From Ignelater luminosus (Eukaryota; Arthropoda; Insecta; Coleoptera; Elateridae), in NCBI GenBank assembly GCA_011009095.1, contig VTPC01090547.1:124001-188000 (forward strand): 64,000 nucleotides of DNA, in the 5' to 3' direction. The position numbers and the translations under genes were made by a program. Numbering within the stretch: position 1 is the stretch's first letter; each line of letters starts with the position of its first letter. Under the pieces are notes generated by a model, which was not told the origin of the DNA, ran no database searches, and worked only from the letters and a program-made list of their open reading frames with translations. This document shows, in pieces, positions 1 through 11,115 of the stretch.

Positions 1-1439
1 AAAAAAATCAAATAACGTCTAAAGTTAATTCTTATTCTCTAACCTGTATGTATTTAATAAGTAAATGGATTTCTTAAAAATTAAGAAAAATTAAAGGAAA
101 TTATTTTTCATCTTGAAAACGTTTTAAGTTAATGCACCACTCAGTTTCTTCGTCGCACTTTTTAAAGCTTTCTATACAGCGTATAATTTATAAAATTTTC
201 AGCAATTCATCAATCTGTAGAACACTAGGGCTTCGTGAAGTAGCAGCTTGTGGCCAGTTTTAAGATGAAATATTACTAAAAAGAAATCATATTCGCGCTA
301 AAACGTTACAAGAGACTAGCGTGACAGACATAAATTCGCGACAACACCGACGGGATGCCTTCGTGTTCGAATTAAATTTAATGAATTCTACAGAATTTTA
401 CAAACGCTGCAAAAGCCATCGCTGGAAGGCAGCTAATGGGAGAGGAGATGATTTTAGGGCGAAATTTAAAAAAAGAAAGCTTTGCATTATTCATATACAT
501 ACTCTTTAAGCAGTTTGACTAATTTTCGTTTTGTCTTTTATCCCAAAACTGTTTTTCGGGACACAATCAATTTCACAATAAAAAAGTGTTAATTAATGAA
601 AAGAATATCGAGCAGTAAACGGCTATAAATTTAAGTAGACTTTAATTTTGATTTAATGTAGCAGTTTATAACCAAACGATAACCTAATAAGGCTTTAGCA
701 GTGCTTTGTGCAAAAGGGAAGATGATTTATTTGACCTGTTAATGTCACTAGTGAGAAATAAATGGGTTCTGTAAACCATGTGTTATTAATAATACAAGAA
801 ATTGCTTTTAATGGACCCGAAATCCATTTACTTAACTAGCTGCCGGTAACCTTTGGGGTATTCCCAAATAATTTTCGTTTAGAAGTTCCTAGTGGATCGG
901 GTTATTACTGAAAATTGTTAAGCATTGACTTCAAAAAGGACAAGGTAAAACTCGTCAGAACGATTCAAAATAAAAGGTGATGGACAATACTTTCTGTATT
1001 AGTACAAACAACTGTTACCATTTAATGGATCTTTCAGAAAATTTATTTTCTTAAGTATGTTAATTGTAATGTTGAATGGGTAAATAAATAAGAGCCTAAA
1101 TACCTTATTAACTTAACTTAACAATAGCATTTCTTCGGTCAAGATCTTTAGCTTCATTGACCCCAATGATCCTGCCTCTAGATCCAATCTACTTCTGGGA
1201 CTCTTGTAAAATAAGAGAAAAATTTAAAAAAGAACGTTTTCAGTAATTACTAATAACAATATTTACCATTTACATGGACGTTCGCTGCTATAAGCAAGGA
1301 GACGTTACTCCCCCTCCCGAACCGGAACTACAAGTAATTTCTCACATCGAAAGTTACAGTATCAAAGAAGTAAACTAAATATCCTACGTGTTACATACAA
1401 AATTATACCTACAACTGATTACCGTTAGATGTCGCGGTG
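1..1439. other. Upstream intron or flank, no feature seen
   Basis: AT-rich sequence without a recognisable exon, RNA gene or element. One short open frame at 321-509 on the plus strand has no recognisable motif and no splice context, so I treat it as chance. By position it should be intron or 5' flank of the mGluR gene, because the first recognisable exon at 14308 encodes an internal part of the receptor. Confidence 0.5.
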
Positions 1440-1985
1440 AAGTTCTATTTCTTGTAGAATTTTTTCCCTGCCATTTTGTCTTTTGCTGTTCTTTTGGCTT
1501 CAGCGCATGTGGAATCTCTCTCACAAATTAGTGTCACCAGGTGCCCTAACCAAGTTAACCGTCTCTGTTCTACAATTCTCACTAATGCTGTCACTTTTAA
1601 CACTTCCTTTATACACCTAAGCACCCTCATCTCTGCTGCCTGTATTTTTGATTTCAGCTTTTCATTTTCAATATTGGTACCAACACTGTCTTATATATCT
1701 TAACGTTTGTGGTTTCGTTTACTTCTTATTTCTTGAAGAAGATTGTTGTCAATGCGTTGAAAAATCTAATGTAGATCACAAATATTTCATTTATTTTTTG
1801 TCCGTTAACATGGATATTTATGTTCTATTGTGTTTTTGTTATCACCATCACCTCTGTCTTCATTGCGTTTATCTTCATACCACACTCTTTTATACCAGCA
1901 CCCCATCTTTGGATCGCATCCTGCAGTTCATTAGGCCGTTAAGCTACAAATCGTCGGTGTATAAAGTTTCTTTTATCATTAGATT
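1440..1985 (-). mobile_element. Non-LTR retrotransposon (LINE) fragment, RT palm to C-terminus
   Basis: Read on the minus strand, the segment carries the end of a LINE reverse transcriptase. At the right edge is a relic of the catalytic Y-x-D-D box (read as YTDDL). It is followed by an 'IKECGMKINAMKTEVMV' stretch of the kind found after the catalytic box, then a 'YKTVLVPIL' block, and finally 'AAEMRVLR' and 'RRLTWLGHL' as in LINE C-terminal tails. Several frameshifts and stops break it; the longest open piece is 1445-1630. The endonuclease and most of the RT are missing, so this is a dead, 5'-truncated copy. The long plus-strand open frame at 1648-1989 is its antisense shadow. The match is from recalled family motifs and the clade is not assigned. 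Confidence 0.8.
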
Positions 1986-2158
1986 GTAACGGAAAAAACC
2001 TGAAAAAAAGGCCTAATGCCCGTTACGGATATCGGAAGCTGTTCAATACCGTAGTTCCAAGTCGAATACGGGCGTGATTCATGCTAAACGTACCTTAAAC
2101 GGAAATATAAAAGCCTACACTCACAGAAACTCTAAATATGTCTTATAAATGGTAACAA

Positions 2159-2431
2159 TCAAGGGCGCCAGAAGCTGAAAGTCAAAAGAAAACCATCGGG
2201 AAGCCCACGCAGCTTCTCGTAGACTAACACCCTGTAATTATATAGATTGCTCACAAAATATCGCCCTTCACAAGATAACACCCTGTATATGAGTTCACTT
2301 GGATTACTCACAGTAGACACTTTATTTATTACTTTACTCCAAATACTCAAAATATATTGCTTGACGTTCCAATTATTACAAATGCTTATGTACAAGATTA
2401 TACCAGGGTGATCGACTTGATACACCCTCAC
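2159..2431. repeat. CACCCTGTA-rich repeat remnant
   Basis: Two imperfect copies of about 54 bp lie in tandem between roughly 2222 and 2330; each has 'AACACCCTGTA' followed by a 'GATT(G/A)CTCACA' block. A further 'CCAGGGTGATC' and a 'ACACCCTC' follow near 2404-2430. These resemble the TACAGGGTG termini of the two non-autonomous elements at 16008 and 26255, so this may be a pile-up of terminal fragments. The minus-strand open frame across it (90 codons) shows no known motif and is not called as a gene. Confidence 0.35.
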
Positions 2432-3899
2432 TTACCAAGCAAATAATAAATATTTAAACGATCTGGAACCTGCTAGCTCCTCAAGTGCAATGATATTTTT
2501 AAGCTGAAATTGTAACTCTCAAGCGCAATAATTTATTTAAATTTAATCCTCTGTTAATCCGGCAGTTGGTCACACTAATTAAAAGATAAATACACACAGG
2601 TATGAAACACCTGAATGAGCTTTACTTAAGTATATTAATTTAGTAATAAGGAAAGAAACAAACAAAAAAACATCAAAGCTAAGTAAAATATTATTATTAT
2701 TTCACCAAATTGTAGTTATGCGTTAAATTACAAATTTTGTGATGACACCAACAAATATGTACTTAGAATCTCAAAGCAACTAATTATGACTCAATTTTTT
2801 TTACTTAGGATGGACACAAAACAACTAATTTCTTTTAATTCAATAAGATAAAGTATAATTAAAAACGCACCTTTCCCTTCGAACGTTCGCTTTACAAATA
2901 AAGCCAAATACTGTGATTTTCAATCTTAAATTGCAACAAAATTCAACCCTAAAGAATAACATAAATAATACCTTACATTGTAATTCCTGAGCTTCTAAAT
3001 TCGCCAACACAGAATCAGGAGAATCTCTTTAAGCTAAGAGAAGACTGCAACCAGGCCCCAGATTGACTTGAGCGGGAAACGTCTCGGACGCGGTCAAACT
3101 TTTACTTTAAGCGCCCGTGCGCCATTCGGTATTATTCAAGCCAGAACGCCTTCGGAACTATTCTTAAAGGAAACTTAATTTTAGTCACACTATGGTGTCT
3201 AATGCGATGTCCAGGTAAACAATAAAGGCGAAATGATTCTTTCCTTGCTACCACAAAACAACTAACACTTACTCACAAGATATTTAATTGGGTAATAAAT
3301 CTGGGATGAATCCAAGAAAGAAATTAAACGGAGCGGCTTCACTTTTTACGATCCCGGAAGCTCCCGACTGAATTCTACAACTAGATTGCCTTTACACAAA
3401 AAAAGACCCTACGCTACGCGCCGGTCTCGATTATACTTGACGAAGAAGCTAAGTAGAGTTGCTTTCACCATGGGAGAAAGAAAGATATATGGGCAACCAT
3501 ACGGTAAACGGAAAATTTTTACAGACCGCTGGTACAACGTGTTTTGTACTTGGACGTCCGCAGAAATCTTTGAAAATAAGAAATTTAAAGAAATCCGACG
3601 GACCTGGCGACGGAAAAATTGTGCAAAAACGCACGTACAAACTAGTAATTTGAAACTCGACAAGCCTTGAACAAAAATATCTTTGTTAACCAAAATAAGC
3701 AGTTTAACAAGTGAATTTAAACGGAATAAAATAATTAGGTCTTACAAAATGAAGATATCTCAACGAAATTTAAAGCAGGGGCCGGATGAATATGCAACGT
3801 TTTAAAATGACATTACTAGATGTTGCAACTTTCGTACACTTAACACAAAGCCTTTATTATCATTGCTTGCCTTTTTTTTCATTTGGTTCAAAACCTTTA
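2432..3899. other. Intergenic or intronic, with an unexplained multi-frame open patch
   Basis: Mostly AT-rich sequence without recognisable content. The stretch 3386-3693 is open in two frames on each strand, with 94 codons on plus (3386-3670) and 94 on minus (3409-3693), and is more GC-balanced than its surroundings. None of the translations shows a motif I recognise; the plus frame is Lys/Arg-rich. The preceding part (about 3030-3160) is also locally GC-richer. It could be an old repeat fragment. Confidence 0.4.
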
Positions 3900-5270
3900 T
3901 AAAGAGTAAAGGGCTTAAGTATTTCTACTTGCCTGACTCTATGAAAATATTTGCCGTATTTCTCGTAGTCTTTGATAGCCTTCTGTAGTTCTTTTGTAAC
4001 TCCATAATCCGACATGTAACTCCATATTCACTTTCTCGGCAACGTATAGAAAGTTTTTTCCATTTATAATTTATCCTCACCTATCTACCGCAAACAAAAT
4101 ATCTAGTTTTGTGTTCCTTTACCTGGACGAAAACCAATTTGGTTTTCTTGTATGTTTTTTCCTATTTGCCCTCTTAGTCTGTTCTTGAGAATTCTCTCAT
4201 AGATCTTACCCGCTACACTTAGTAAGGAGATGCTTCTGTGATTGTTACATACCACTTTTCCTCTCTTAGTATCGACACTGTTGCAACAAGTTTTCAGTCA
4301 TTTGGTATACTTTCATTTTTCCACACTTTCTCTATTATTTCATAAAGCCGCCTGCTTCCTTCTTGTCCCATGTGTTTAAACATGATTCCGAGATCTCCTG
4401 CAGACTTGTCATTTTTCAGTCGTCTTAGTGCCTTTGTGACTTTCTCGTACGTGATGTTCTTCTTTCCCTGCATTCTCTAAAATATTTTTCCCACCCCTTT
4501 TTGATTTCTTCCTGATTTGTTAGCAGTTTCCATCTTTAGTCTTGATAAATTTTGTGCTCCCTTCTATACAGTATTTTAGAGTTTTCCTGTCCCTGAAGTT
4601 GCATCCTGTTGCCAATTTCCTCCCAGCTCTTACACTTAGCTCCTTAACTTTTTCCTTTACTTTTGTTCTGTTCTCTTTATATATCTCGTAGTTTGTGCTG
4701 CTTCTTTCTTCTTTCTTCCAACTTTTCGCTTTTTGTTTCGCTAGGTTTCTGATTTCTCTATTCCACTACGGAGTTCCAATTTATTTGTAAATCTGGCCAT
4801 TTCTCACACTTTAATAGCTGCTTTTGTTATCGTAGTTTCATTAACTCTCCTATAGTTTTTCTGTATCCTTTCCCAATCTCTCAACTTGCATGGCTGCAAA
4901 CCTCTGCTCACACTCTTTTGGTATTCCTGTCGCATTGCTTGATTTTGAAGTTTATAACTTTTTATGTTGATAAAATTCTCTTTTATTTATGTTATCACAT
5001 TTAATGTCTCTCTTCTTATCTAACTTCGTTTAAAGCTCGACAAGAAAGTGAACTGATCCTATCTCTGCCTATCCTCTTAATTCTTACATCCTTCACACTT
5101 AACATTGTTGTTCTGACTAAAACTACATCTATAATCGACTTCTCATTTCTATTTATTACCACTCTTGTGTACTTGTGGATCTCCTTATGTTGGAAGAAGA
5201 AGTAATTGATCACATGATTACCTTGGAGTCTAAAGATGGCTTTTAATTCTTGAAAGAGATCAAAAGGCCA
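3900..5270 (-). mobile_element. Non-LTR retrotransposon (LINE) fragment, endonuclease end plus RT N-terminal half
   Basis: On the minus strand, reading from 5270 down, the order is the C-terminal part of an apurinic-type endonuclease (5016-5213, a 65-codon open piece with 'RNEKSIIDVVLVR'), a basic linker, then reverse transcriptase blocks. The RT shows a decayed 'LKNDKSAG' block near 4420, 'SISLLSVAGKIYERIL' near 4200-4250 and 'QIGFRPGKGTQ' near 4110-4140, as in LINE RT domains 0-2. The copy decays after an 'AIKDYEKYG' segment near 3950, so the catalytic box and C-terminus are absent. Multiple frameshifts and stops are present. The wording resembles the better preserved plus-strand copy at 24290-25989, suggesting related families. 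Confidence 0.85.
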
Positions 5271-5833
5271 AAAGAATAATAAAATAGTATTCCGCTTATA
5301 GAATTAGTCACTTAAATATGCGAGCATAAACTACGTTAATTCGTATTTTTTCAAGGTCGCGGGTACATTTTTATAAACTAGAGTCTTGGGGTTTCAATTT
5401 TGCTATTAAACCTTGTGCGCTTTTATGCAATTTCTGAAAATAACACAAATATTAAAACATGGTGTGTAATTGTGCTTTTTTTTCTATTTGTGATTGAATA
5501 AACAGATATAATTAAGGAAAAACAAGAAAAAGTATTTCATGTAATTCCGACCTTTACAGTTCAACGTCTGAAGACGAATCAAAATAATCTCTGAAATCAC
5601 CTTTCTTAGCTAAATAGAGTAGCTCAATTGTTATTTATTTAAGCATAAGCAATAAAAATACGAAACTTGAGATTTTAATCGATGTCCAATTATTTACATG
5701 GAATCGGTCCAAGGTGTGACAGCGGTATACAACATTGTGTACTACAATCCCATGCACATTGCAATTTTTCTTTAAACTGTCATTTCAACCTCAGTCGTAC
5801 AATTCTTTGAATGATAAATTGTTGCTTTTGCGA
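5271..5833. other. AT-rich intronic sequence, nothing recognised
   Basis: No open frame with a recognisable motif, no terminal inverted repeats and no RNA gene seen. Confidence 0.4.
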
Positions 5834-5879
5834 GCCGCGACTATATCTAAAGACGTGCCGTGACTGTATCTAAAGACGT
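5834..5879 (+). repeat. 23 bp tandem duplication
   Basis: Two adjacent 23 bp units differ at two positions (C/T and A/G). Each starts GCCG and ends TAAAGACGT. A further GCCGTGCCGTG follows directly, so the array decays on its right side. No coding context. Confidence 0.85.
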
Positions 5880-6241
5880 GCCGTGCCGTGTCGAGCATGT
5901 AAGGGTGCATTGCAGTAAGGTGCAAGGTACGCTGAACTCTTGAAAAATTATTTCATGGTTACTTTGGCAAGGTAGAAAGATATCTGGATTGAAGTTTCTT
6001 CCTCCTCATCGTAGTTTCAACTTCTGCTCACATTGAAGAGGTACTTTTTCGACTAACGGTACCCTCTTACTACTCTCATCAGTAGATCAATATCCTACTT
6101 GCTTATTCTGAGTAGATTCAATCTTTCCTCAATATTCTTGGTGCCACCGTCTAGGCAATGTTTCAACTCGCTTTGTTTTTGTTCTTTAAAAGGTTTATTC
6201 TTCTCATTTTCTGTCAGGTAGTCAGTTTCTGCTTTCCTGCC
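5880..6241. other. Intronic sequence between tandem duplication and GC-rich repeat
   Basis: Base composition rises toward 6230. Part of 6000-6200 is open on the minus strand, but no motif was recognised. Confidence 0.35.
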
Positions 6242-7405
6242 AGTTCAGCGTAGTGTCCGTTCGGTCTAGACGTCGGCAGTGGTCCCTCCTCAGTCCTTAC
6301 CCAGTACACGTGTACTGGCCCGCGATCAGGCGCATCCCCGGATGGTGCGACCTGTTGCAGCTGCTACTGGCAACCTTCGTTCCGGGGGGCGAAGGCCCAG
6401 TAGTGGCGCCGGCAAACAAGCGGGGCGCTCTGTGTTTAGGGAGGCGCAGACCCCCCCGCAGCCGGTGTCCCTTTCCACCCGCGTACGTCGTTGCCAGGGG
6501 AGAGGCGCGACTATTGACGCGGGTGTATGATTCCCGTGCTCTCCAGGGTGTCCGTACTCTGAACGCGTCCCGGGCCGCGGCGCAAGTAAGCTTACGTCCC
6601 CGAAGTCCCTCTTACCACTGCCTCCGTCTATTCCTAGCGGCCGTTACCGAGCTCACCCCCTACACCACGCGAGTAGGGGTGTGGCTCTGGAAAGCATTTG
6701 TATGTCGAAAACCTCTGTCCGTTGATATCCAATAAACCACTAGTGTGGTGCAGTCTTCTACCGTGCACGAAGTGTTGGGTTCAACTTCAAGTGACCACCA
6801 GAATCACCGACATAGTCCGCGACAGCCGATGGATATCTAACCATATCCATCGCCCTTGTCGCGAGCCCATCCACGGCCTCCTTCACGCCACCATCTTGTT
6901 TCACACCAGCGCACGGCATGGGGGCACCAAATTCCAACCGCAAATTCATTTACATAGGGGTCAATCACCTCTATACAACTCTTCGCCTTGACGCTTCAAC
7001 CAGGCCATATCAATACCTCGAAGCCGAGCCAAATCATCCAACGCCAACTACGGATCCGCCACAAGTAGCTTCCGGCTAACACCGACTTTTCACTATTTTT
7101 TGAATTCCATCACAAACCACGCCCATCAGGCCACGCCTACACCTTGGGTACTTCTAATTTCCAACTTCCAGCAACCCAACATCTACGCCAAGCGCCGCCT
7201 AGCTCACCTCGCACCAACATCTGCGATAGTACCGGACGCCGCCACTTTTATGCTGCAATCGGCCCTCCTTGCGCCACTGTCAACTAGGCCCAAGATCTTC
7301 AACATCTAACACCACCGGCTGGTCGGGTGCCATGGAACGGCAACGAAGAACGTCCTCTGCCTCGCTACCACCAAATAATATTTTCACCACTCGGCTGAAG
7401 AAGAC
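6242..7405 (+). repeat. GC-rich dispersed repeat, copy 1
   Basis: A strongly GC-rich block stands out from the AT-rich surroundings and is homologous, in the same orientation, to 52714-53800. Both copies become similar at the same point ('GCGTAGTGTCCGTTCG', starting 6247 here and 52719 there). Shared landmarks are 'GGCGCGACTAT', the Pro/Ser-rich coding-like stretch after about 6790 with 'CACCACCAGAATC' and 'GCGACAG', and 'ACCGGACGCCGCC' near 7230. A 160-codon frame (6253-6735) is open but has no known motif and is not kept in copy 2, so it is probably a by-product of GC content. The shared left boundary and Pro-rich content fit the 5' UTR and start of ORF1 of a non-LTR retrotransposon, but no RT is attached; the class is inferred. 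Confidence 0.75.
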
Positions 7406-10400
7406 CCAGATGGGACTTATAACGGCCGTCCGCCTTCGGCGGAAAATCAACCAATGACTTGACTTGCTTTCCTGCCTATATTAGTACGTCTAGGTGCCTG
7501 CGTTGATTACGGTGTTGTCCATCCCAAATTTGTTTAGACTGAGATTCTGCAAAATTTGTATCATTAGCCAGGTTGCTCGAGAGTACACAAAAACTATTTT
7601 TGTTATTTTGAAATGCACTACATACTTATGGCTTTAATTTGGGGACTGTAAATAAAGCTTTTTGCCCGGTTTGTATCTATTTTTATCTACACTACCTTTT
7701 GGTATGTTACGTTTGCTTCTAGTTTTATTTCTTTGCCTCTTTTTCTTTTTATGATTCATAATAATGGTGTTTTTTCATAAACTAACTAGAATTAATTTTC
7801 TCGATTTTACTTTTAGCGGAAGTTTCAAAATGAAGCAATAGATAAACTTGGAGATAGTTCTAATGTTGAATTCGATGAAGCTTTACGTTCCATTTTAGAT
7901 GCAACTGGCCTGTCGGTAACGCATCTCAGCATAAAGTTAGTTGCGCAGCAAAAATGCTGTCACTAACTGCCCTCCAAATGAAAAAGGCCCTAACTCTGAA
8001 ATCGTAGTTTTGAGATATTGAGTGAAACGCATTTGTCTGTATCACTCATTTTTAAAGTTGGCGCTTTCTTACTTGGCATACAAATAAATTTTAAAGAATT
8101 CAACGATGCACTAAACTCAGTTTTGCTTATTTTTCGAGTTAGAACTTTTTTGCTTTCCCCAAGGTACCTTTTAACTACAGTCTTGTGCTAACACACATAA
8201 CAAAAACATTTACGAATAGGCCAAAATGGACAATTGTATTCAATTTTGCTGGAGACTATCCTTCATTCAAATAATCTTCATAGTTTCGTGAAAAACGTTA
8301 CTAGCAGTGAGCTGATTGAGAGTGTCCTTGAGATTAGCGGAAATATCTACATGAAAGACTTCTTTTCTATAGAATTGTGTCCTAAAATCAGAGTGCTAAA
8401 GTTAATCACTTTCTTAAATATCTAAATAACGCCCTATAGGTGATAAAAATTCCAACTTAATATTATGTTATTGGAAAAGTCAATAATTCTATTTTACTCC
8501 AAAATGATGCATCTTAAGAGAAAAATACAAAAACCTTTTTTTGTCAAATTGAACGTAGTTATTAAAACCAATAAAATTTCAATATTATTTTCTATTTTCT
8601 TATTCACTTTAAGTAGTTCTAGGAATTATAAATAATCTGCAGATTTATAGCTATAGTTTTAATTGATGTTAAAACTAATGCTCTTTAAATTAACTTTTAA
8701 ATTTATTAACTATTTATTCTAATTAAGATGTTCAGAGAAGATTCCATTTAATTGTTATTATGTAGAAGCTATAACTGATTACGAGGAATTAGTAAAGTTT
8801 AGTGTTTGTGTTTCAAACATCCAAAAGTACAATTTTGAAGAAAAACATTGAAACAATAAATTATGTAAATAACGATTATTACGTAAAGAAGTTCGAAGTC
8901 GTTTAGTCTTTAAGTTGAAGAAGTAATTTTCATTAAATCTAGTTAAAGTATGACACAATTAAAGTTGAAACTTAGATAACTACATTATTTGACAACGCGA
9001 GCAAACTTCAGAGGTGTAATTGTGGGATTAGGTAAATGCAGATAAATGCAGATTCCGTCAACGCTGTCGTCCCTGTCTACTGTTTGAAATCCATTATTCA
9101 GCAAGTGTAGATAGGTCCGTTGTAAAATGATATCACTCAATCCATATGGAGCAAAATTAAATGATACGGAGAATGGGATGCGGGCAAAATTAAGAAACAA
9201 CTTCAAAAATGCCACGAGTTGTTTCAAATAAGACTCGAAAAAGAAGATCAGCAAAAAGTAGTACCAAGGGCGAGGTTATTTGTTTTTTTACAGTATAATA
9301 TTGTAAGATATTTCTTTGGAATGAAGGACTGTTCATTTTCAACCTCAAAGTGTAATTAATTATAAGGTACTCAAGCGCGCTGTAATTAATGTAATGGTCT
9401 TGTTTAACGTTTCTTTTTTACGTTTTAAATATTCTCCAGCACAAAGGTGTTGGGTTTTAAGTGATGTTTAGTGCTTCATTAAAGGAACTAGGTGGGATAA
9501 ATTTGTAAAGTATATCCCGTTAACTTACGACGTAATTTTCAATTTCTTAACATCGCCGTAAAGTTCAGCAAATAATTTGCAATTAAGAGGAAAGCAATCA
9601 ATCCTTTTGATTAATTTTATAAAATTGAAGGATTCTTCAAATTTCTTAATCAATGTCAAGCTTCACGTGATGAAGGACGAAGGCCAGATCACCCAAAAAC
9701 AGACTAATCCTCCCAAGAGGACAACCTTTGGTAGACCTTAGTTGCCTCAGTACCAGCATAATACATTACTACATCAAAATTACACAACGAGGTGGTTTCG
9801 AACGGTCTTCAAGTGTAAAACAATTTCAGTTACTGAAAGCCAAATAGGCTTCAAACCAAAGACAAGTGAAATTTGGAATAGGAATTTCGGCTAGGGAACG
9901 TGAAGATTAATAGATTAATAATAATTCAAAATTGTCAGAAAAAATAATTAATTTAAGATTATTTGAATTTCATGCTCTATACCTAAGTGAATTTCTGTAT
10001 AAAATAGCTTAGGAGATTTTTAATTTACTGTAGTTTAGAATTTTCTAAATCCTTAAAAGTTCTGCATTTCTAACTTGTAATATTTTACGGAGAGTTTGCA
10101 ACTTCGACAAAGTGATCGAAATAGCACTTTAACTTGTAACTGCATTTATTTAGGAATGGTACGTTAAAGTTGTTTTTCTTTAAAAGCAAAGAAGAACTTA
10201 TTTATCTTGCGTCGTGTATAAACTCACTGGTATACTTTTGATTTATTAATAACATAAAGAATAACTGTTGTAAAACTTTAATCATTTAAATTTTCAAAGT
10301 TATGTTAGATTAATTCTTGTTGAAACCGTAAGAGATTAAGTTGACAAATTTAAAAATCATCTTATTAGAGCCCACTTGGTTTTGATATCATTGAATTACT

Positions 10401-10659
10401 CCTTTAAATTCTTTCAGCTGTGTAAAACTTTGAATTATATTTCCCATTATTAACACAAACTAGAGCTGTTTAATGGTGTATTAGGGTCCGTTTGCAAAAC
10501 ATTGTGGCATCCAAAGGACTAACAAAAAATGTTGACGTAGGCAATAAAATATGTACACTGTGTCTGGAAAATATACATTGAAAATCCTTCAAACACGTCT
10601 ATTTACTATTCAGTGTGCGGTTAAATAAATACATTTGTTGGTGTCTACAGCGATTTGTC
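7406..10659. other. AT-rich intronic sequence, nothing firmly recognised
   Basis: The first 60 bases still belong to the GC-rich block in composition and contain a small hairpin (CCGCCTTCGGCGG near 7430). Beyond that there is no recognisable coding. Short open frames (for example 8234-8425 plus and 8985-9254 minus) have no family signature. Confidence 0.4.
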
Positions 10660-11115
10660 ACCCTGACTGAAGCTGGGGACCTTTAGTAGCAATGCTACAG
10701 ACGTCTCCTGTATTTGGAGGCTGAAGCTGTATTAAGTACCACCGCAGCTGTCGACGAATAAGGTCATCTAGAGCCGCTGCCCAGCTGCTTCCACTCTCCA
10801 GTACGTTCTTTATTTGACAGGCTTTGCAAGCAAGGAAATCAATGTTGCGTTGAAGCCATTTTAAGAATGCTACTTCTTCTGCCAGAACGGTAAAATAAAT
10901 TGCGGTTCTGGGACTACATGCTCAACAGAGATGGTGCCCGCTTTGAGTTGAATCGTGATGGAACGCAAAACTGAAGTTACGGAGATGTGTTGTGGCGACA
11001 GGTTCTTTTCTATTGATACAAAAAAGGCGCGAGTTGAAAAATATTGTGTCAGCTTTTGTCTTTGTACTAAGTAAAAACACGGTAACATTCTAATAAGAAC
11101 GCGGAAATTAATCTC
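10660..11115 (-). pseudogene. Unclassified broken coding relic
   Basis: I do not recognise this gene. On the minus strand an 85-codon open frame (10870-11127) can be followed, after a single frameshift near 10890, by about 75 further codons to near 10660. The second part includes 'LACKACQIKNVL' and 'WAAALDDLIRRQLRW'. Together they give a protein-like stretch of roughly 150 residues with a normal hydrophobic/charged balance and several Cys and Trp residues, in GC-richer DNA than its neighbours. No splice signals of the mGluR type surround it and it lies on the opposite strand, so it is not an exon of that gene. It could be a transposon or endogenous viral fragment, or chance; I cannot choose. 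Confidence 0.35.

Noticed and set aside
1648..1989. 113-codon plus-strand frame
   Set aside because: Antisense shadow of the LINE RT fragment on the minus strand.
6253..6735. 160-codon plus-strand open frame
   Set aside because: Lies in a GC-rich repeat where stops are rare, has no motif, and the homologous copy at 52714 does not keep the frame.
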